64,000 nucleotides of DNA from an uncultured Alcanivorax sp. (GCF_947258575.1 NZ_CAMYIV010000012.1:1-64000), one strand, 5' to 3'. Counted from the stretch's first letter, positions 52,896 through 61,834 are shown. Made by a program: numbers and translations. The notes: generated by a model from the letters alone, not told the origin.

Positions 52896-54422
52896 ATGGG
52901 GTCTGTCAAACTACAGGCACGGATTTTGGCCGTGTTTCTCTTGCTGCTGGGCGGCGGCAGTATCGCTTACCAGTTGCTGGTACAGAAGGTGCCGCTGACT
53001 CAGGACGAGAAGGACCCGGTGTGGGTGGTGGACGCCCAGGTCAGTTTCACTGCCCGGGCCAACAAGCCGATCAAGGTGCGCATGTTCGTGCCGCCCCAGG
53101 GAGCAGGCTATACCACCCTCAACGAAAGCTTTATCTCCAATAACTATGGCGTGAACGTCAATGTGGAGAAAGGCAATCGGCAGGTTACCTGGTCTGCCCG
53201 TCGTGCCGAAGGCAATCAATATCTTTACTACCGGCTGATGCTCACTCCCCGTTTTGCGGAAACCCGGGAGAATGAGCCAGGCCCTCAATTCCGTCCAGCA
53301 CCGGTGCTGGACGGCGCGGAAAAACTGGCTGCCGAGGCGCTGTTGCAGCCGATCCGTCAGCATTCCGCTGATGTGGAAACCTTTATCGGCGAGACCATCA
53401 AGCGGGTAAATGAGCTGGAAAACGACAACGTCCAGCTGTTACTCGGTGGTGATGTGAGCCCGGAAAACCGGGCCCAGGTGGTGGATCTGCTGCTTGCCAT
53501 GTCTCACATTCCTGCTCAACCGGTACATACCTTGCGATTGGTGGAAAGCCAGGAGCAGCAGCCTGAGTTGTGGTTGCGGACCTATAACGGCAAGCGCTGG
53601 CTGTACTTCAATCCGCTGGATGGTCAGCAGGGTTTGCCGGATGACCGCTTGGTGTGGTGGAGCGGCAGCGAGTCGTTGCTGAATATCGAAGGCGGGCGCT
53701 CGGCGAATATGACGTTGAGCGTGCACCGCAATGAAATGAGTGCCCTGCAACTGGCGCGTTCCCTGCGGCTGCAGGATGCCAGCAGCTTTATCGATTTCTC
53801 CCTGTACGAGTTGCCGCTGCCCTCTCAGCAGCTATTCCGTATCCTGATGATGATTCCGGTGGGCGTACTGCTGGTGCTGCTGATCCGCTCTCTGGTGGGC
53901 ATGGAAACCCTGGGCACGTTTACGCCTGTGCTGATTGCTCTGGCTTTCCGGGAAACTCAGGTGATCTGGGGGGTGCTGCTGTTTACCTTCATCACCGCCA
54001 TCGGTCTGTCGGTGCGCTCCTATCTTGAGCATTTGAAACTGCAGTTGCTGGCGCGGCTCTCCATTGTGCTCACTTTCGTGGTGATCCTGATGGCGGTCAT
54101 CAGCCTGCTGGGCTATAAGCTGGGAGTGTCGTCGGGGCTGTCGGTGGCACTGTTCCCCATGGTGATTCTGACCATGGTGATCGAGCGGGTTTCCATTGTC
54201 TGGGAAGAGCGGGGTGGAACCCAGTCCCTGAAAGTGGCTCTGGGTACCCTGGTGGCGGCGGTGTTGTGTCATTTGCTAATGGTATGGCCGCCGCTGGTCT
54301 ATTTCGTCTTTACCTTCCCGGGTGTGCTGTTGTGCATGTCCGCAGTGATGGTGCTGATGGGGCATTATCGTGGCTACCGTCTCACTGAGCTGTTGCGTTT
54401 CCGGGCCATGGTGGAGCGCTGA
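52896..54422 (+). CDS. Inactive transglutaminase fused to seven transmembrane helices
   Basis: A 508-residue protein. It has an N-terminal membrane anchor (ILAVFLLLLGGGSIAYQLL), a periplasmic part containing a transglutaminase-like fold in which I do not see the Cys-His-Asp catalytic set, and seven hydrophobic helices from about residue 310. This architecture is known in the literature on RimK-like peptide-ligase operons. Its role may be to bind peptides and pass a signal or substrate across the membrane (inference). It lies between the protease and ATP-grasp genes of the same operon. Confidence 0.85.
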   Translation: MGSVKLQARILAVFLLLLGGGSIAYQLLVQKVPLTQDEKDPVWVVDAQVSFTARANKPIKVRMFVPPQGAGYTTLNESFISNNYGVNVNVEKGNRQVTWSARRAEGNQYLYYRLMLTPRFAETRENEPGPQFRPAPVLDGAEKLAAEALLQPIRQHSADVETFIGETIKRVNELENDNVQLLLGGDVSPENRAQVVDLLLAMSHIPAQPVHTLRLVESQEQQPELWLRTYNGKRWLYFNPLDGQQGLPDDRLVWWSGSESLLNIEGGRSANMTLSVHRNEMSALQLARSLRLQDASSFIDFSLYELPLPSQQLFRILMMIPVGVLLVLLIRSLVGMETLGTFTPVLIALAFRETQVIWGVLLFTFITAIGLSVRSYLEHLKLQLLARLSIVLTFVVILMAVISLLGYKLGVSSGLSVALFPMVILTMVIERVSIVWEERGGTQSLKVALGTLVAAVLCHLLMVWPPLVYFVFTFPGVLLCMSAVMVLMGHYRGYRLTELLRFRAMVER

Positions 54423-54423
54423 T

Positions 54424-55428
54424 ATGTTCTGGTCAAAGACCCGCAAGGCCCTGCGTGCCCGTGGCGTAATGGGGATCAACCAGCGCAACGGTGATTACAT
54501 TCTCCGTTATAACAAACGCAGTCTGTATCCGCTGGTGGACGACAAGTTGCAGACCAAGCAGATGGCGCTGGATGCGGGCATTCGGGTGCCGGAGCTGTAC
54601 GGCGCCATTGCCACCGAACAGGGCATCAGCACCTTGCACCGGGTGGTGGAAACCCATCGGGATTTCGTCATCAAGCCGGCTCAGGGTGCGGGCGGTGACG
54701 GCATCATGGTGATTGCCGACCGCTTCGAGGATTATTTCCGCTCTGCCTCCGGGCGCATCGTTACCACCGAAGAGCTGGAGCATCATATTTCCGGGATCAT
54801 CTCCGGTATTTATTCCCTGGGCGGCCACCGTGATCAGGCCCTGATCGAATATCGGGTGCGCTCCACAGAGCTGTTCAATCGCATCAGTTTCGAGGGTGTG
54901 CCGGATATCCGCATCATCGTTCTGCAGGGGTACCCGGTGGCGGCCATGCTGCGCCTGCCTACCCGCCAGTCCCAGGGCAAGGCCAACCTGCACCAGGGGG
55001 CCATTGGCGTGGGGCTGGATCTGTCCAGCGGCGTGACCCTGGGCGGTACCTGGCACAACCAGAGAATCGAGCGCCATCCGGACACCGCCAATGCAGTGGC
55101 GGGCCTGACCGTGCCGGACTGGGAAGAGTGTCTGGAGCTTGCCGCCCGTTGTTATGACCTGACCGGCTTGGGTTATCTGGGGGTGGACCTGGTGATGGAC
55201 CGTGAATTCGGGCCGATGATGCTGGAGCTGAATGCCCGACCAGGGCTTAACATCCAGATTGCCATGGATGATGGTCTGCTGCGTCGCTGCAGTATTATTG
55301 AGGATCACCTGGACAGCCTGGGCAATACCCGCCGCCCGGTGGCGGAACGTATCGCTTTTTCCAAAAAGCATTTCGCCGTGGCCGGGCCGGTGCCGGTTAG
55401 CGAACCTGATCCCGCCGTTACTCCCTGA
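54424..55428 (+). CDS. RimK-like ATP-grasp ligase (alpha-L-glutamate ligase-like)
   Basis: A 334-residue cytoplasmic ATP-grasp enzyme. DFVIKPAQGAGGDGIMVI is the ATP-binding loop; GVDLVMDREFGPMMLELNARPGLNIQIA carries the metal-binding Glu-Asn pair. Family members join amino acids, often glutamate, to peptides or proteins. The start at 54424 lies one base after the upstream stop; an earlier in-frame ATG is within that gene. The 3' end overlaps the convergent phosphoesterase gene by 11 bases. Substrate unknown. Confidence 0.88.
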   Translation: MFWSKTRKALRARGVMGINQRNGDYILRYNKRSLYPLVDDKLQTKQMALDAGIRVPELYGAIATEQGISTLHRVVETHRDFVIKPAQGAGGDGIMVIADRFEDYFRSASGRIVTTEELEHHISGIISGIYSLGGHRDQALIEYRVRSTELFNRISFEGVPDIRIIVLQGYPVAAMLRLPTRQSQGKANLHQGAIGVGLDLSSGVTLGGTWHNQRIERHPDTANAVAGLTVPDWEECLELAARCYDLTGLGYLGVDLVMDREFGPMMLELNARPGLNIQIAMDDGLLRRCSIIEDHLDSLGNTRRPVAERIAFSKKHFAVAGPVPVSEPDPAVTP

Positions 55429-56362
55429 TTCCCTGACCGCGTTGATCCCCCTCCCATAGCAGCGAGATCAGCGGGTCGTCGGGATTTCCCAGCACACTGT
55501 AGAAGCGGTAGTTGGCGCGCAGGCTGTTGCCGTCGTCGCGCATATCCAGCGTTACAAGACCATGGGTGGCGCGGGTGAAGTGCTGGTTGCCGCTGGGCTG
55601 GCCCAGGTCATTGTTGATGCTGGCGGAGCCCGAGATCAGTTGCCGGGTGCCCTGGTATTGCCCCTCGTCGGATAAAATGTGGTCGTGGCCGCCCACCAGC
55701 AGATCCAATCTGCCGATCAGCTTGTCGCGAAGATGCAGCGCTATCATTTCCCCGGCGTTGCCGTGGGAGCCGGAGCTGACCATGGGGTGGTGTGAAAAGG
55801 CCAGACTGAAGCCGCATTGGTGGCGTTGAGCCGTTTCCATGGCCTGCGACAACCAGGCTCCCTGGCGGCGCAGGTAATACCATTTCTCGAACCAGGTGGT
55901 CTCGAGGCTGAATGCGCAGGCGTCCGGCCACTGCTCGAAATAGTAGTAGTGGGGGAAGTGGATCAGCGGGTGGCGCCGCGCCACCTCCAGCCAGGCGTCG
56001 GCATTCTGCTTCCAGTCGTGGTTGCCCAGCACCAGATAAACCGGAATACCGGCATCCAGAGCCGGGCCAAGCGGGGCAAAGAAACGACTTTCCAGCAGCG
56101 GATCCTCCGGGCTGGTGATGCCGTCCGGGTAGACCAGGTCACCCAGGTAGCGCACCTGATCGCAGTCCAGCAGCACCAGTGCCCGGCCCACCGCCATAGA
56201 GGGGGCGTTGCCCCAGCCGCCATCACCGATTACGCACAGACGCTGCCCGGCCAGGGGCTCCTTGTGTAGCAGCCACGGGCCATGAGGAGTGTGCCACCAC
56301 CAGCCCAGACTGGCGGCGGCGATGAGCAGGGTCAGCAGGTGTAGCAGTAGGCGAAATCGCAT
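55418..56362 (-). CDS. Membrane-anchored metallophosphoesterase
   Basis: A 314-residue calcineurin-like phosphoesterase. The N-terminal hydrophobic helix (LLLHLLTLLIAAASLGWWW) should anchor or export it. The metal motifs are in order: VIGDGGWG, YLGDLVYPDG, LVLGNHDW, FSHHPM and GGHDH. The order and spacing resemble purple-acid-phosphatase-like members. Substrate unknown. Its 3' end overlaps the ATP-grasp gene on the other strand. Confidence 0.85.
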   Translation of the reverse strand: MRFRLLLHLLTLLIAAASLGWWWHTPHGPWLLHKEPLAGQRLCVIGDGGWGNAPSMAVGRALVLLDCDQVRYLGDLVYPDGITSPEDPLLESRFFAPLGPALDAGIPVYLVLGNHDWKQNADAWLEVARRHPLIHFPHYYYFEQWPDACAFSLETTWFEKWYYLRRQGAWLSQAMETAQRHQCGFSLAFSHHPMVSSGSHGNAGEMIALHLRDKLIGRLDLLVGGHDHILSDEGQYQGTRQLISGSASINNDLGQPSGNQHFTRATHGLVTLDMRDDGNSLRANYRFYSVLGNPDDPLISLLWEGDQRGQGIRE

Positions 56363-56518
56363 GGAGCCCCGTGGGGTGGCCAGGAATGTCGAGTCTGGAC
56401 CAGCGATATGACCCTCAGGTGACAGCCGGGCCTGGGTGAAGGGTGCGTCAGGAGGGCGTGATTGCTATACTTCGCCGCCCATTTTTTGAGCGCCGATCAA
56501 GGCAGCAGGTTTTTTCAC

Positions 56519-57616
56519 ATGACGTCTTCTGTAACTGAGTCAATCCAACCGATTAAGCGCCGCGCTATCGCACTGGTGTCCGGCGGACTGGACTCCATGC
56601 TGGCCGTCAAGGTGATGCAGGAGCAGGGGATCGAGGTAGAGGGCGTGAATTTCTTTACCGGTTTCTGTGTGGAAGGCCATACCCATGCCATCCGCAAGAA
56701 AGACAAGGATAAGGAAAAGCGCAACAACGCCCTGTGGGTGGCCGAGCAGCTTGGCATCAAGATGCACATCATTGATATCTCCGAGGAGTACAAGGATGTG
56801 GTGCTCAACCCCAGGCATGGCTACGGGGCCAACCTGAATCCCTGCCTGGACTGCAAGATTTTCATGGTCAACCAGGCCACCCTGATGATCAACAAGGCCC
56901 GGGAGTTTGCCGGCGATCGGGGGTTTGATTTTATCGTCACGGGCGAGGTGATCGGCCAGCGCCCGAAAAGCCAGCGCAAGGCCACCATGCCGATCATCAG
57001 CGCGGAATCCGGCGCCGACGAGCGTCTGCTGCGGCCGCTATGCGCGAAGAACTTGCCGGCTACCCTGCCAGAACGTGAAGGCTGGGTAGACCGGGAGTCC
57101 CTGCACGATTTTTCCGGCCGCAGCCGCAAACCGCAAATGGCCCTGGCCAAGAAGTTCGGGCTGGATGACTTTGCCCAGCCCGCCGGCGGTTGCTGCTTCC
57201 TTACCGACGAATCCTATTCCAACAAGCTGGCGGATCTGTGGAAGGCCCGCAACGAGCGTCGCTACGAACTGGATGACATCATGCTGTTAAAGGTGGGGCG
57301 TCATATCCGTCCGCAGCCCCACTTAAAGCTGATCATCAGCCGGGAGGAAGGTGAGAACCGTTTCCTGGAGGGATATCGCTACCAGTTTACCAGCATCACT
57401 ACGGTGAGCTGCCCGGGGCCTTTGGCCCTGGTGGATGGCAATTTCCAGAATGATGAGGAAATGCAGCAGGCGGCGGCGATTGTGGCCCGTTATTCCAAGG
57501 GGCGTTCGTCGGATGAGGTTACCCTGGAAGTGCGCAGCCCGGATGGTGTGGCGCGCCAGGTCACTGTTGAGCCGTTTCACCCGGATGCGGTGCCGTTGGC
57601 CTGGAATGTAGGGTAA
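56519..57616 (+). CDS. PP-loop tRNA-thiolation-like protein (MnmA/ThiI-related)
   Basis: A 365-residue protein with the pyrophosphatase loop SGGLDS at residues 21-26, the mark of ATP-dependent tRNA thiolases and related ligases. Cysteine motifs NPCLDCK near 105 and PAGGCCFLTDE near 225 could carry sulfur. FIVTGEVIGQRPKSQ is shared with MnmA-like proteins. The C-terminal third resembles the NFACT-R-like domain of a subfamily of these enzymes. No THUMP domain is seen, so it is not classical ThiI. The TusA-like gene 134 bases downstream suggests a sulfur-relay pair. The exact modification is unknown. Confidence 0.8.
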   Translation: MTSSVTESIQPIKRRAIALVSGGLDSMLAVKVMQEQGIEVEGVNFFTGFCVEGHTHAIRKKDKDKEKRNNALWVAEQLGIKMHIIDISEEYKDVVLNPRHGYGANLNPCLDCKIFMVNQATLMINKAREFAGDRGFDFIVTGEVIGQRPKSQRKATMPIISAESGADERLLRPLCAKNLPATLPEREGWVDRESLHDFSGRSRKPQMALAKKFGLDDFAQPAGGCCFLTDESYSNKLADLWKARNERRYELDDIMLLKVGRHIRPQPHLKLIISREEGENRFLEGYRYQFTSITTVSCPGPLALVDGNFQNDEEMQQAAAIVARYSKGRSSDEVTLEVRSPDGVARQVTVEPFHPDAVPLAWNVG

Positions 57617-57697
57617 AGCAGCGATGAGCTGTTAGCTGCGAGGAAAACAAACAATGTTGCTGGGGTTGTGCTTAGTTTGGAGCGCGGCACCATCTTT

Positions 57698-57739
57698 AGA
57701 AGCTAGAAGCTAGAAGCTAGAAGCTAGAAGCTAGAAGCC
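57698..57739. repeat. Heptanucleotide tandem repeat (6 copies)
   Basis: AGAAGCT is repeated five times, followed by AGAAGCC. The array lies 11 bases before the TusA-like start codon, between that gene and the PP-loop gene. It is neither CRISPR nor coding. Slippage here would change the spacing between a promoter and the ribosome site. Confidence 0.9.
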
Positions 57740-57750
57740 AAGGATTCCTG

Positions 57751-58002
57751 ATGACCGAAGCTTTTCACGAACTGGATGTGCGCCGCATGCTGTGTCCCAT
57801 GCCGGTGATCAAGACGCAGAACAAGGTGCGCACCCTGGCCTCCGGTGATTGCCTGCGAGTGGTATGCACGGACCCCGGCGCGCTGAGCGATATCCCTGCC
57901 TGGTGCCGGATCAACGGGCACGAGGTGGTGGAAACCGGCGAGGCGGGCAATGAGGTGTTTGTGGTCCTGCGGGTAGGCGAGGATAACGGTGCACTATTTT
58001 AG
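57751..58002 (+). CDS. TusA-family sulfur carrier protein
   Basis: An 83-residue TusA/SirA-fold protein. ELDVRRMLCPMPVIKTQNKV has the CPxP motif with the sulfur-carrying Cys15. It passes persulfide sulfur to tRNA or molybdenum-cofactor enzymes. An AAGG site lies between the tandem repeat and the ATG. Its neighbour, the PP-loop protein, is the likely partner. The NtrC-type sites of glnA begin immediately after its stop codon. Confidence 0.9.
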   Translation: MTEAFHELDVRRMLCPMPVIKTQNKVRTLASGDCLRVVCTDPGALSDIPAWCRINGHEVVETGEAGNEVFVVLRVGEDNGALF

Positions 58003-58019
58003 TGCCGCAAAATGGTGCA
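58003..58019 (+). promoter_or_regulatory. NtrC-binding site 1 upstream of glnA
   Basis: A 17-base sequence, TGCCGCAAAATGGTGCA, matches the NtrC consensus (TGCACC, five bases, GGTGCA) with two differences in the left half. Its centre lies about 80-90 bases upstream of the sigma-54 promoter. Confidence 0.7.
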
Positions 58020-58033
58020 ACGCACCACAATAG

Positions 58034-58049
58034 AGCACCGTAAGGTGCT
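58034..58049 (+). promoter_or_regulatory. NtrC-binding site 2 upstream of glnA
   Basis: A perfect palindrome, AGCACC-GTAA-GGTGCT, with a spacer one base shorter than consensus. Its centre is about 30 bases (three helical turns) from site 1, the spacing that allows two NtrC dimers to bind the same DNA face. Confidence 0.65.
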
Positions 58050-58098
58050 ATTTTCCCCTTGATTCTGTATTTTGGCGTCAAATGCGCTAAAAAAGGGC

Positions 58099-58114
58099 TG
58101 GCATGGAACTTGCC
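58099..58114 (+). promoter_or_regulatory. Sigma-54 promoter of glnA
   Basis: TGGCATGGAACTTGCC has the invariant GG at 58100-58101 and GC at 58112-58113, separated by ten bases, close to the TGGCAC-N5-TTGCA consensus. The start point would be near 58125, about 107 bases before the glnA ATG. Confidence 0.85.
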
Positions 58115-58231
58115 TCCCTATTGGCAAAGCAGGCCTGGTGGCCGAGAATACCGGCTCTCTGTTCTGCCCTGATGCGGGGCGGGGCGATGAGCCAGAGACA
58201 AACCCGCTGTTCCTTAGGAGGACGCACGACA

Positions 58232-59638
58232 ATGTCTGAAAAGACCCTCAAGCTGATTAAAGATAATGATGTGAAATGGGTGGACCTGCGCTTCACCGAT
58301 AGCCGTGGTAAGGAGCAGCACGTAACCCTCCCCGTGGGCGAAATCGACGAAGATTTCTTCCAGGATGGCAAAATGTTCGATGGCTCTTCCATTGCTGGTT
58401 GGAAAGGCATCAACGAGTCCGACATGGTGATGATGCCTGACGACTCTACTGCCGTGCTGGACCCGTTCACTGACGTGGCCACCGTTAACCTGCGTTGTGA
58501 CATTCTCGAGCCGAACACCATGACCGGTTACGAGCGTGACCCGCGTTCTGTTGCCAAGCGTGCTGAAGAGTACCTGAAGGCTACCGGCATCGCGGATTCC
58601 GCGCTGTTCGGTCCGGAGCCGGAATTCTTCGTATTCGATTCCGTGCAGTGGAAATCCGACATGCAGGGTTCCATGTACAACATTCACTCCGAAGAAGCCG
58701 CGTGGGTTTCCCACGAAGACTTCGAAGGTGGCAACATTGGTCACCGTCCGGGCGTGAAAGGCGGCTACTTCCCGGTTCCGCCGGTAGATAGCCTGCACGA
58801 CCTGCGTGGCGCCATGTGTTCTGCCATGGAGTCCATGGGGCTGAAGATCGAAGTTCACCACCACGAAGTGGGCACCGCTGGCCAGTGTGAGATCGGTGTT
58901 GGCGCCAACACCCTGACCGCCAAGGCTGACGAAGTGCAGATCCTCAAGTACTGCACACATAACGTGGCCCACGCCTACGGCAAGACAGCTACCTTCATGC
59001 CCAAGCCGCTGATCGGCGATAACGGCTCCGGTATGCACGTTCACGTGTCCCTGGCCAAAGACGGCAAGAACCTGTTCGCCGGTGACGGCTACGCTGGCCT
59101 GTCCGACGAAGCGCTGTACTTCATTGGCGGCATCATCAAGCACGCCCGTGCCCTGAACGCCTTCACCAACGGTTCCACCAACTCCTACAAGCGTCTGGTG
59201 CCCGGTTTCGAAGCCCCGGTAATGCTGGCTTACTCTGCCCGTAACCGTTCTGCTTCCATCCGTATTCCGTTCGTGAGCAGTGCCAAGGCCCGTCGTATCG
59301 AAGCACGCTTCCCTGATCCGTCTGCCAACCCCTACCTGTGCTTCGCGGCACTGCTGATGGCTGGCCTGGACGGTATCAAGAACAAGCTGCACCCTGGCGA
59401 CGCCATGGACAAGGATCTGTACGATCTGCCGGCTGAAGAAGCGAAAGACATCCCGACCGTGGCGCACACCCTGACCATGGCCCTGGATTGTCTGGAAGCC
59501 GACATGGACTTCCTGACCGAAGGTGACGTGTTCACCAAGGACATGATCGAAGGCTACATCTCCCTGAAGCGTGGTGAGATCGAGCGTCTGAACATGACCC
59601 CGCACCCGGTCGAGTTCGATATGTACTACTCCTGCTAA
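58232..59638 (+). CDS. glnA: Glutamine synthetase type I
   Basis: A 468-residue GlnA that condenses ammonia and glutamate to glutamine. [19 protein letters not shown] and [10 protein letters not shown] are active-site signatures. Tyr397 in [10 protein letters not shown] is the adenylylation site modified by GlnE (encoded at 12.4 kb). An AGGAGG site precedes the ATG at 58232. Upstream in-frame codons to 58103 overlap the sigma-54 promoter and are not coding. Control by NtrC/sigma-54 is supported by sites just upstream, with ntrB and ntrC about 1-3 kb downstream. A strong terminator follows. Confidence 0.98.
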   Translation: MSEKTLKLIKDNDVKWVDLRFTDSRGKEQHVTLPVGEIDEDFFQDGKMFDGSSIAGWKGINESDMVMMPDDSTAVLDPFTDVATVNLRCDILEPNTMTGYERDPRSVAKRAEEYLKATGIADSALFGPEPEFFVFDSVQWKSDMQGSMYNIHSEEAAWVSHEDFEGGNIGHRPGVKGGYFPVPPVDSLHDLRGAMCSAMESMGLKIEVHHHEVGTAGQCEIGVGANTLTAKADEVQILKYCTHNVAHAYGKTATFMPKPLIGDNGSGMHVHVSLAKDGKNLFAGDGYAGLSDEALYFIGGIIKHARALNAFTNGSTNSYKRLVPGFEAPVMLAYSARNRSASIRIPFVSSAKARRIEARFPDPSANPYLCFAALLMAGLDGIKNKLHPGDAMDKDLYDLPAEEAKDIPTVAHTLTMALDCLEADMDFLTEGDVFTKDMIEGYISLKRGEIERLNMTPHPVEFDMYYSC

Positions 59639-59667
59639 TTTCCTTCGGGAAACATTGCAGAAAGAGG

Positions 59668-59693
59668 GCCCCCGCTTGTCGGGGGCTTTTTTT
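59668..59693 (+). terminator. Intrinsic terminator of glnA
   Basis: GCCCCCG (59668-59674) and CGGGGGC (59680-59686) form a 7-bp stem with a 5-base loop, followed by seven Ts, 29 bases after the glnA stop. Confidence 0.92.
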
Positions 59694-59792
59694 GTCTGTG
59701 TTATTCTGCTTGAAGCGCCAATTTGTGCATTTGGCCCTTTCCCGTGCTTTATGAGCGAGTGAGAATCAAGGGTAGGTTCATGGGAGGCGATA

Positions 59793-60533
59793 ATGAAGAA
59801 AACAGGAATGCTGATGGCCGGGCTGCTTCTTTGCTTCGGCGGACTCCATGCTGAGACAAAGGTGGAGGGAGAGGGCGAAGAGGCCAAGGCGCCGGCTAAA
59901 ATATATCGGTCTGTGGATAAGCATGGAAATGTGATCTTCAGTGACCAGCCGGCTGAGGATAAGGGGGCCTCAGAGGAGGTGCACTTGCGCACGCCCAATA
60001 CGGTACCCATGAAGCAGGTAAAGCTTCCTCAGGTTGACTCTCAGGCCGCTGAAGAAGAGCAGGCTGAGGAGTACCGCACTCTTGTAATCACCAGCCCTGA
60101 GCCGGAAAGCACGATCCGTAATCCGCGGGAGCCAGTGCCGATAGTTGTCGATCTGCAGCCATCCCTTCAGGGGGAGGATCGTCTTGTCCTGTTTGATAAT
60201 GGGGAAGAGCAGCCGGGGATGGAGTTGAATACCATCATCCGGGGCACGCACTCCCTGGTGGTAAAAGTGATCAACCCGGATGGTGAAGTCTTGATTAGCT
60301 CTGAGCCTGTGCGGGTCTACGTTCATCGCAGCACGGTGCAGAATTTCCAGAACGGGCCGGGAAATGGGAACAATAGAGATCCCAACGCCATAGGCGATCC
60401 TGCCAGTCGCGGCAGCCCGGCAAAGGCGGGTGAAACGGCATCATCCGGCAGGCCTGCGGGGGCGGGGGAGGCGGCGGGCCCGGGAAAGCCCGCCCGCCCG
60501 GCCCAGCAGCGCCCCGTTCTGACTCCTCGATAA
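59793..60533 (+). CDS. DUF4124 domain exported protein
   Basis: A 246-residue exported protein with signal peptide (GMLMAGLLLCFGGLHA). The DUF4124 motif IYRSVDKHGNVIFSDQP, near residue 37, is followed by a beta-rich middle (LVITSPEPESTIRNPREPV, resembling Ig-like repeats). The last 60 residues are a low-complexity Gly/Pro/Ala-rich tail. DUF4124 genes commonly sit between glnA and ntrB in this group. Function unknown; it is probably periplasmic. Confidence 0.82.
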   Translation: MKKTGMLMAGLLLCFGGLHAETKVEGEGEEAKAPAKIYRSVDKHGNVIFSDQPAEDKGASEEVHLRTPNTVPMKQVKLPQVDSQAAEEEQAEEYRTLVITSPEPESTIRNPREPVPIVVDLQPSLQGEDRLVLFDNGEEQPGMELNTIIRGTHSLVVKVINPDGEVLISSEPVRVYVHRSTVQNFQNGPGNGNNRDPNAIGDPASRGSPAKAGETASSGRPAGAGEAAGPGKPARPAQQRPVLTPR

Positions 60534-60684
60534 TGCACCATATCTGTGCACCCCTTCCCTGAATCCCGCTACACTCATCATCATGGGGCTGCGTTTTCTG
60601 CTGTGACGACCTGAAGCCGTGCATCTGCGGCGTTGGCAGAGATGGCCTGATAATTGCTTATGCCCTGTTATGGGCCAACAGTTG

Positions 60685-61779
60685 ATGGGTGGTGTCACCT
60701 TGCACAAACGTTTACTCGATCACCTGCGCACCGCAGTGATCATGCTTGATGACAATCTGCAGGTCCGCTACCTGAATCCGGCGGCGGAAATGCTGCTGGC
60801 GACCAGTGTCAGTCGTGCCATGGGGCAGCCGTTACCGGACTATTTCTTTGATGACGAGGAGGCCCGTGCTGCCCTGCGCCAGTGCATTCGGGATGAGCAC
60901 CCCTTTACCCGTCGAGAGGCCCGCCTGGCGGTGTCTCCCGGCTATGAAATAACGGTGGATTACTCGGTCAGCCCGATCAATGAGCCGGGCCAGACGCTAT
61001 GCCTGTTGATGGAAATGCAGCCGCTGGATCGGCTATTGCGCATTACCCGGGAGGAGGCGCTGATTCATGCCCATCAGGCCACCCGGGCGCTGGTGCGCGG
61101 TGTGGCGCACGAGATCAAGAATCCACTGGGCGGCATCCGCGGTGCTGCACAGTTGCTGGAGCGAGCCCTGCCGACCCCGGATCTGACCGAGTACACCAAG
61201 GTCATCATTGATGAAGCGGACCGGTTGCGCACGGTGGCGGATCGTATGCTGGGCCCGCGTAAACCGCCGGAATTCAAGGCGGTGAATATCCATGAGTGCC
61301 TGGAGCATGTACGCCAGTTGTTGCTGGCGGAACATCCCAAGGGTGTGTCCATCTGGCGGGATTACGATATCAGTTTGCCGGATGTGATCGCCGATCGGGA
61401 TCAGATGATCCAGGTGCTGCTCAATATTATCCGCAACGCCACCCAGGCCTTGCTGGAGTCGCACACCGAGGATGCCCGCATCATCATGCGCACCCGGGTG
61501 TTGCGGCAGTTCACCATCGGCTCCCTGCGTCACCGTCTGGTGCTGCGGGTGGATATTGTCGACAACGGCCCGGGCATTGCCCCGGATGTGCAGGAGACCC
61601 TGTTCTATCCCATGGTCAGTGGCCGGGCCAGTGGTACCGGGCTGGGATTGTCCATTGCCCAGTCCATCATCAGCCAGCATCAGGGGCTGATCGAGTGCGA
61701 AAGCGTACCGGGCAATACCGTATTCAGTATTTTGCTGCCAATGGAGCAGCCGGAAGTAACGGAGAGCGAACAGTCATGA
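60685..61779 (+). CDS. ntrB: Nitrogen regulation sensor histidine kinase NtrB
   Basis: A 364-residue soluble kinase with an N-terminal PAS domain (about 10-110, with AVIMLDDNLQVRYLNPAAE), the phospho-acceptor RGVAHEIKNPLGG (His about residue 141), and ATPase boxes NIIRNATQAL, DNGPGI and GTGLGLSI. It phosphorylates NtrC when PII senses nitrogen limitation. I take the ATG at 60685 (MGGVTLHKRLL); ATGs up to 60619 are possible. A 55-base gap separates it from ntrC. Confidence 0.95.
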   Translation: MGGVTLHKRLLDHLRTAVIMLDDNLQVRYLNPAAEMLLATSVSRAMGQPLPDYFFDDEEARAALRQCIRDEHPFTRREARLAVSPGYEITVDYSVSPINEPGQTLCLLMEMQPLDRLLRITREEALIHAHQATRALVRGVAHEIKNPLGGIRGAAQLLERALPTPDLTEYTKVIIDEADRLRTVADRMLGPRKPPEFKAVNIHECLEHVRQLLLAEHPKGVSIWRDYDISLPDVIADRDQMIQVLLNIIRNATQALLESHTEDARIIMRTRVLRQFTIGSLRHRLVLRVDIVDNGPGIAPDVQETLFYPMVSGRASGTGLGLSIAQSIISQHQGLIECESVPGNTVFSILLPMEQPEVTESEQS

Positions 61780-61834
61780 GCGCCTATGTAGCCGTGAGCA
61801 ACGACAACAGTGAAACCCCAGGGAGAGGCCGGTC

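Noticed and set aside
56519..57616. Naming the PP-loop protein thiI because of its position near glnA
   Set aside because: It lacks the THUMP domain and the ThiI rhodanese extension, and it resembles MnmA-like proteins more.
57698..57739. CRISPR array
   Set aside because: The units are 7 bp with no spacers and no cas genes nearby.
58214..60010. Long open frame on the minus strand opposite glnA
   Set aside because: Antisense shadow that also crosses the glnA terminator.
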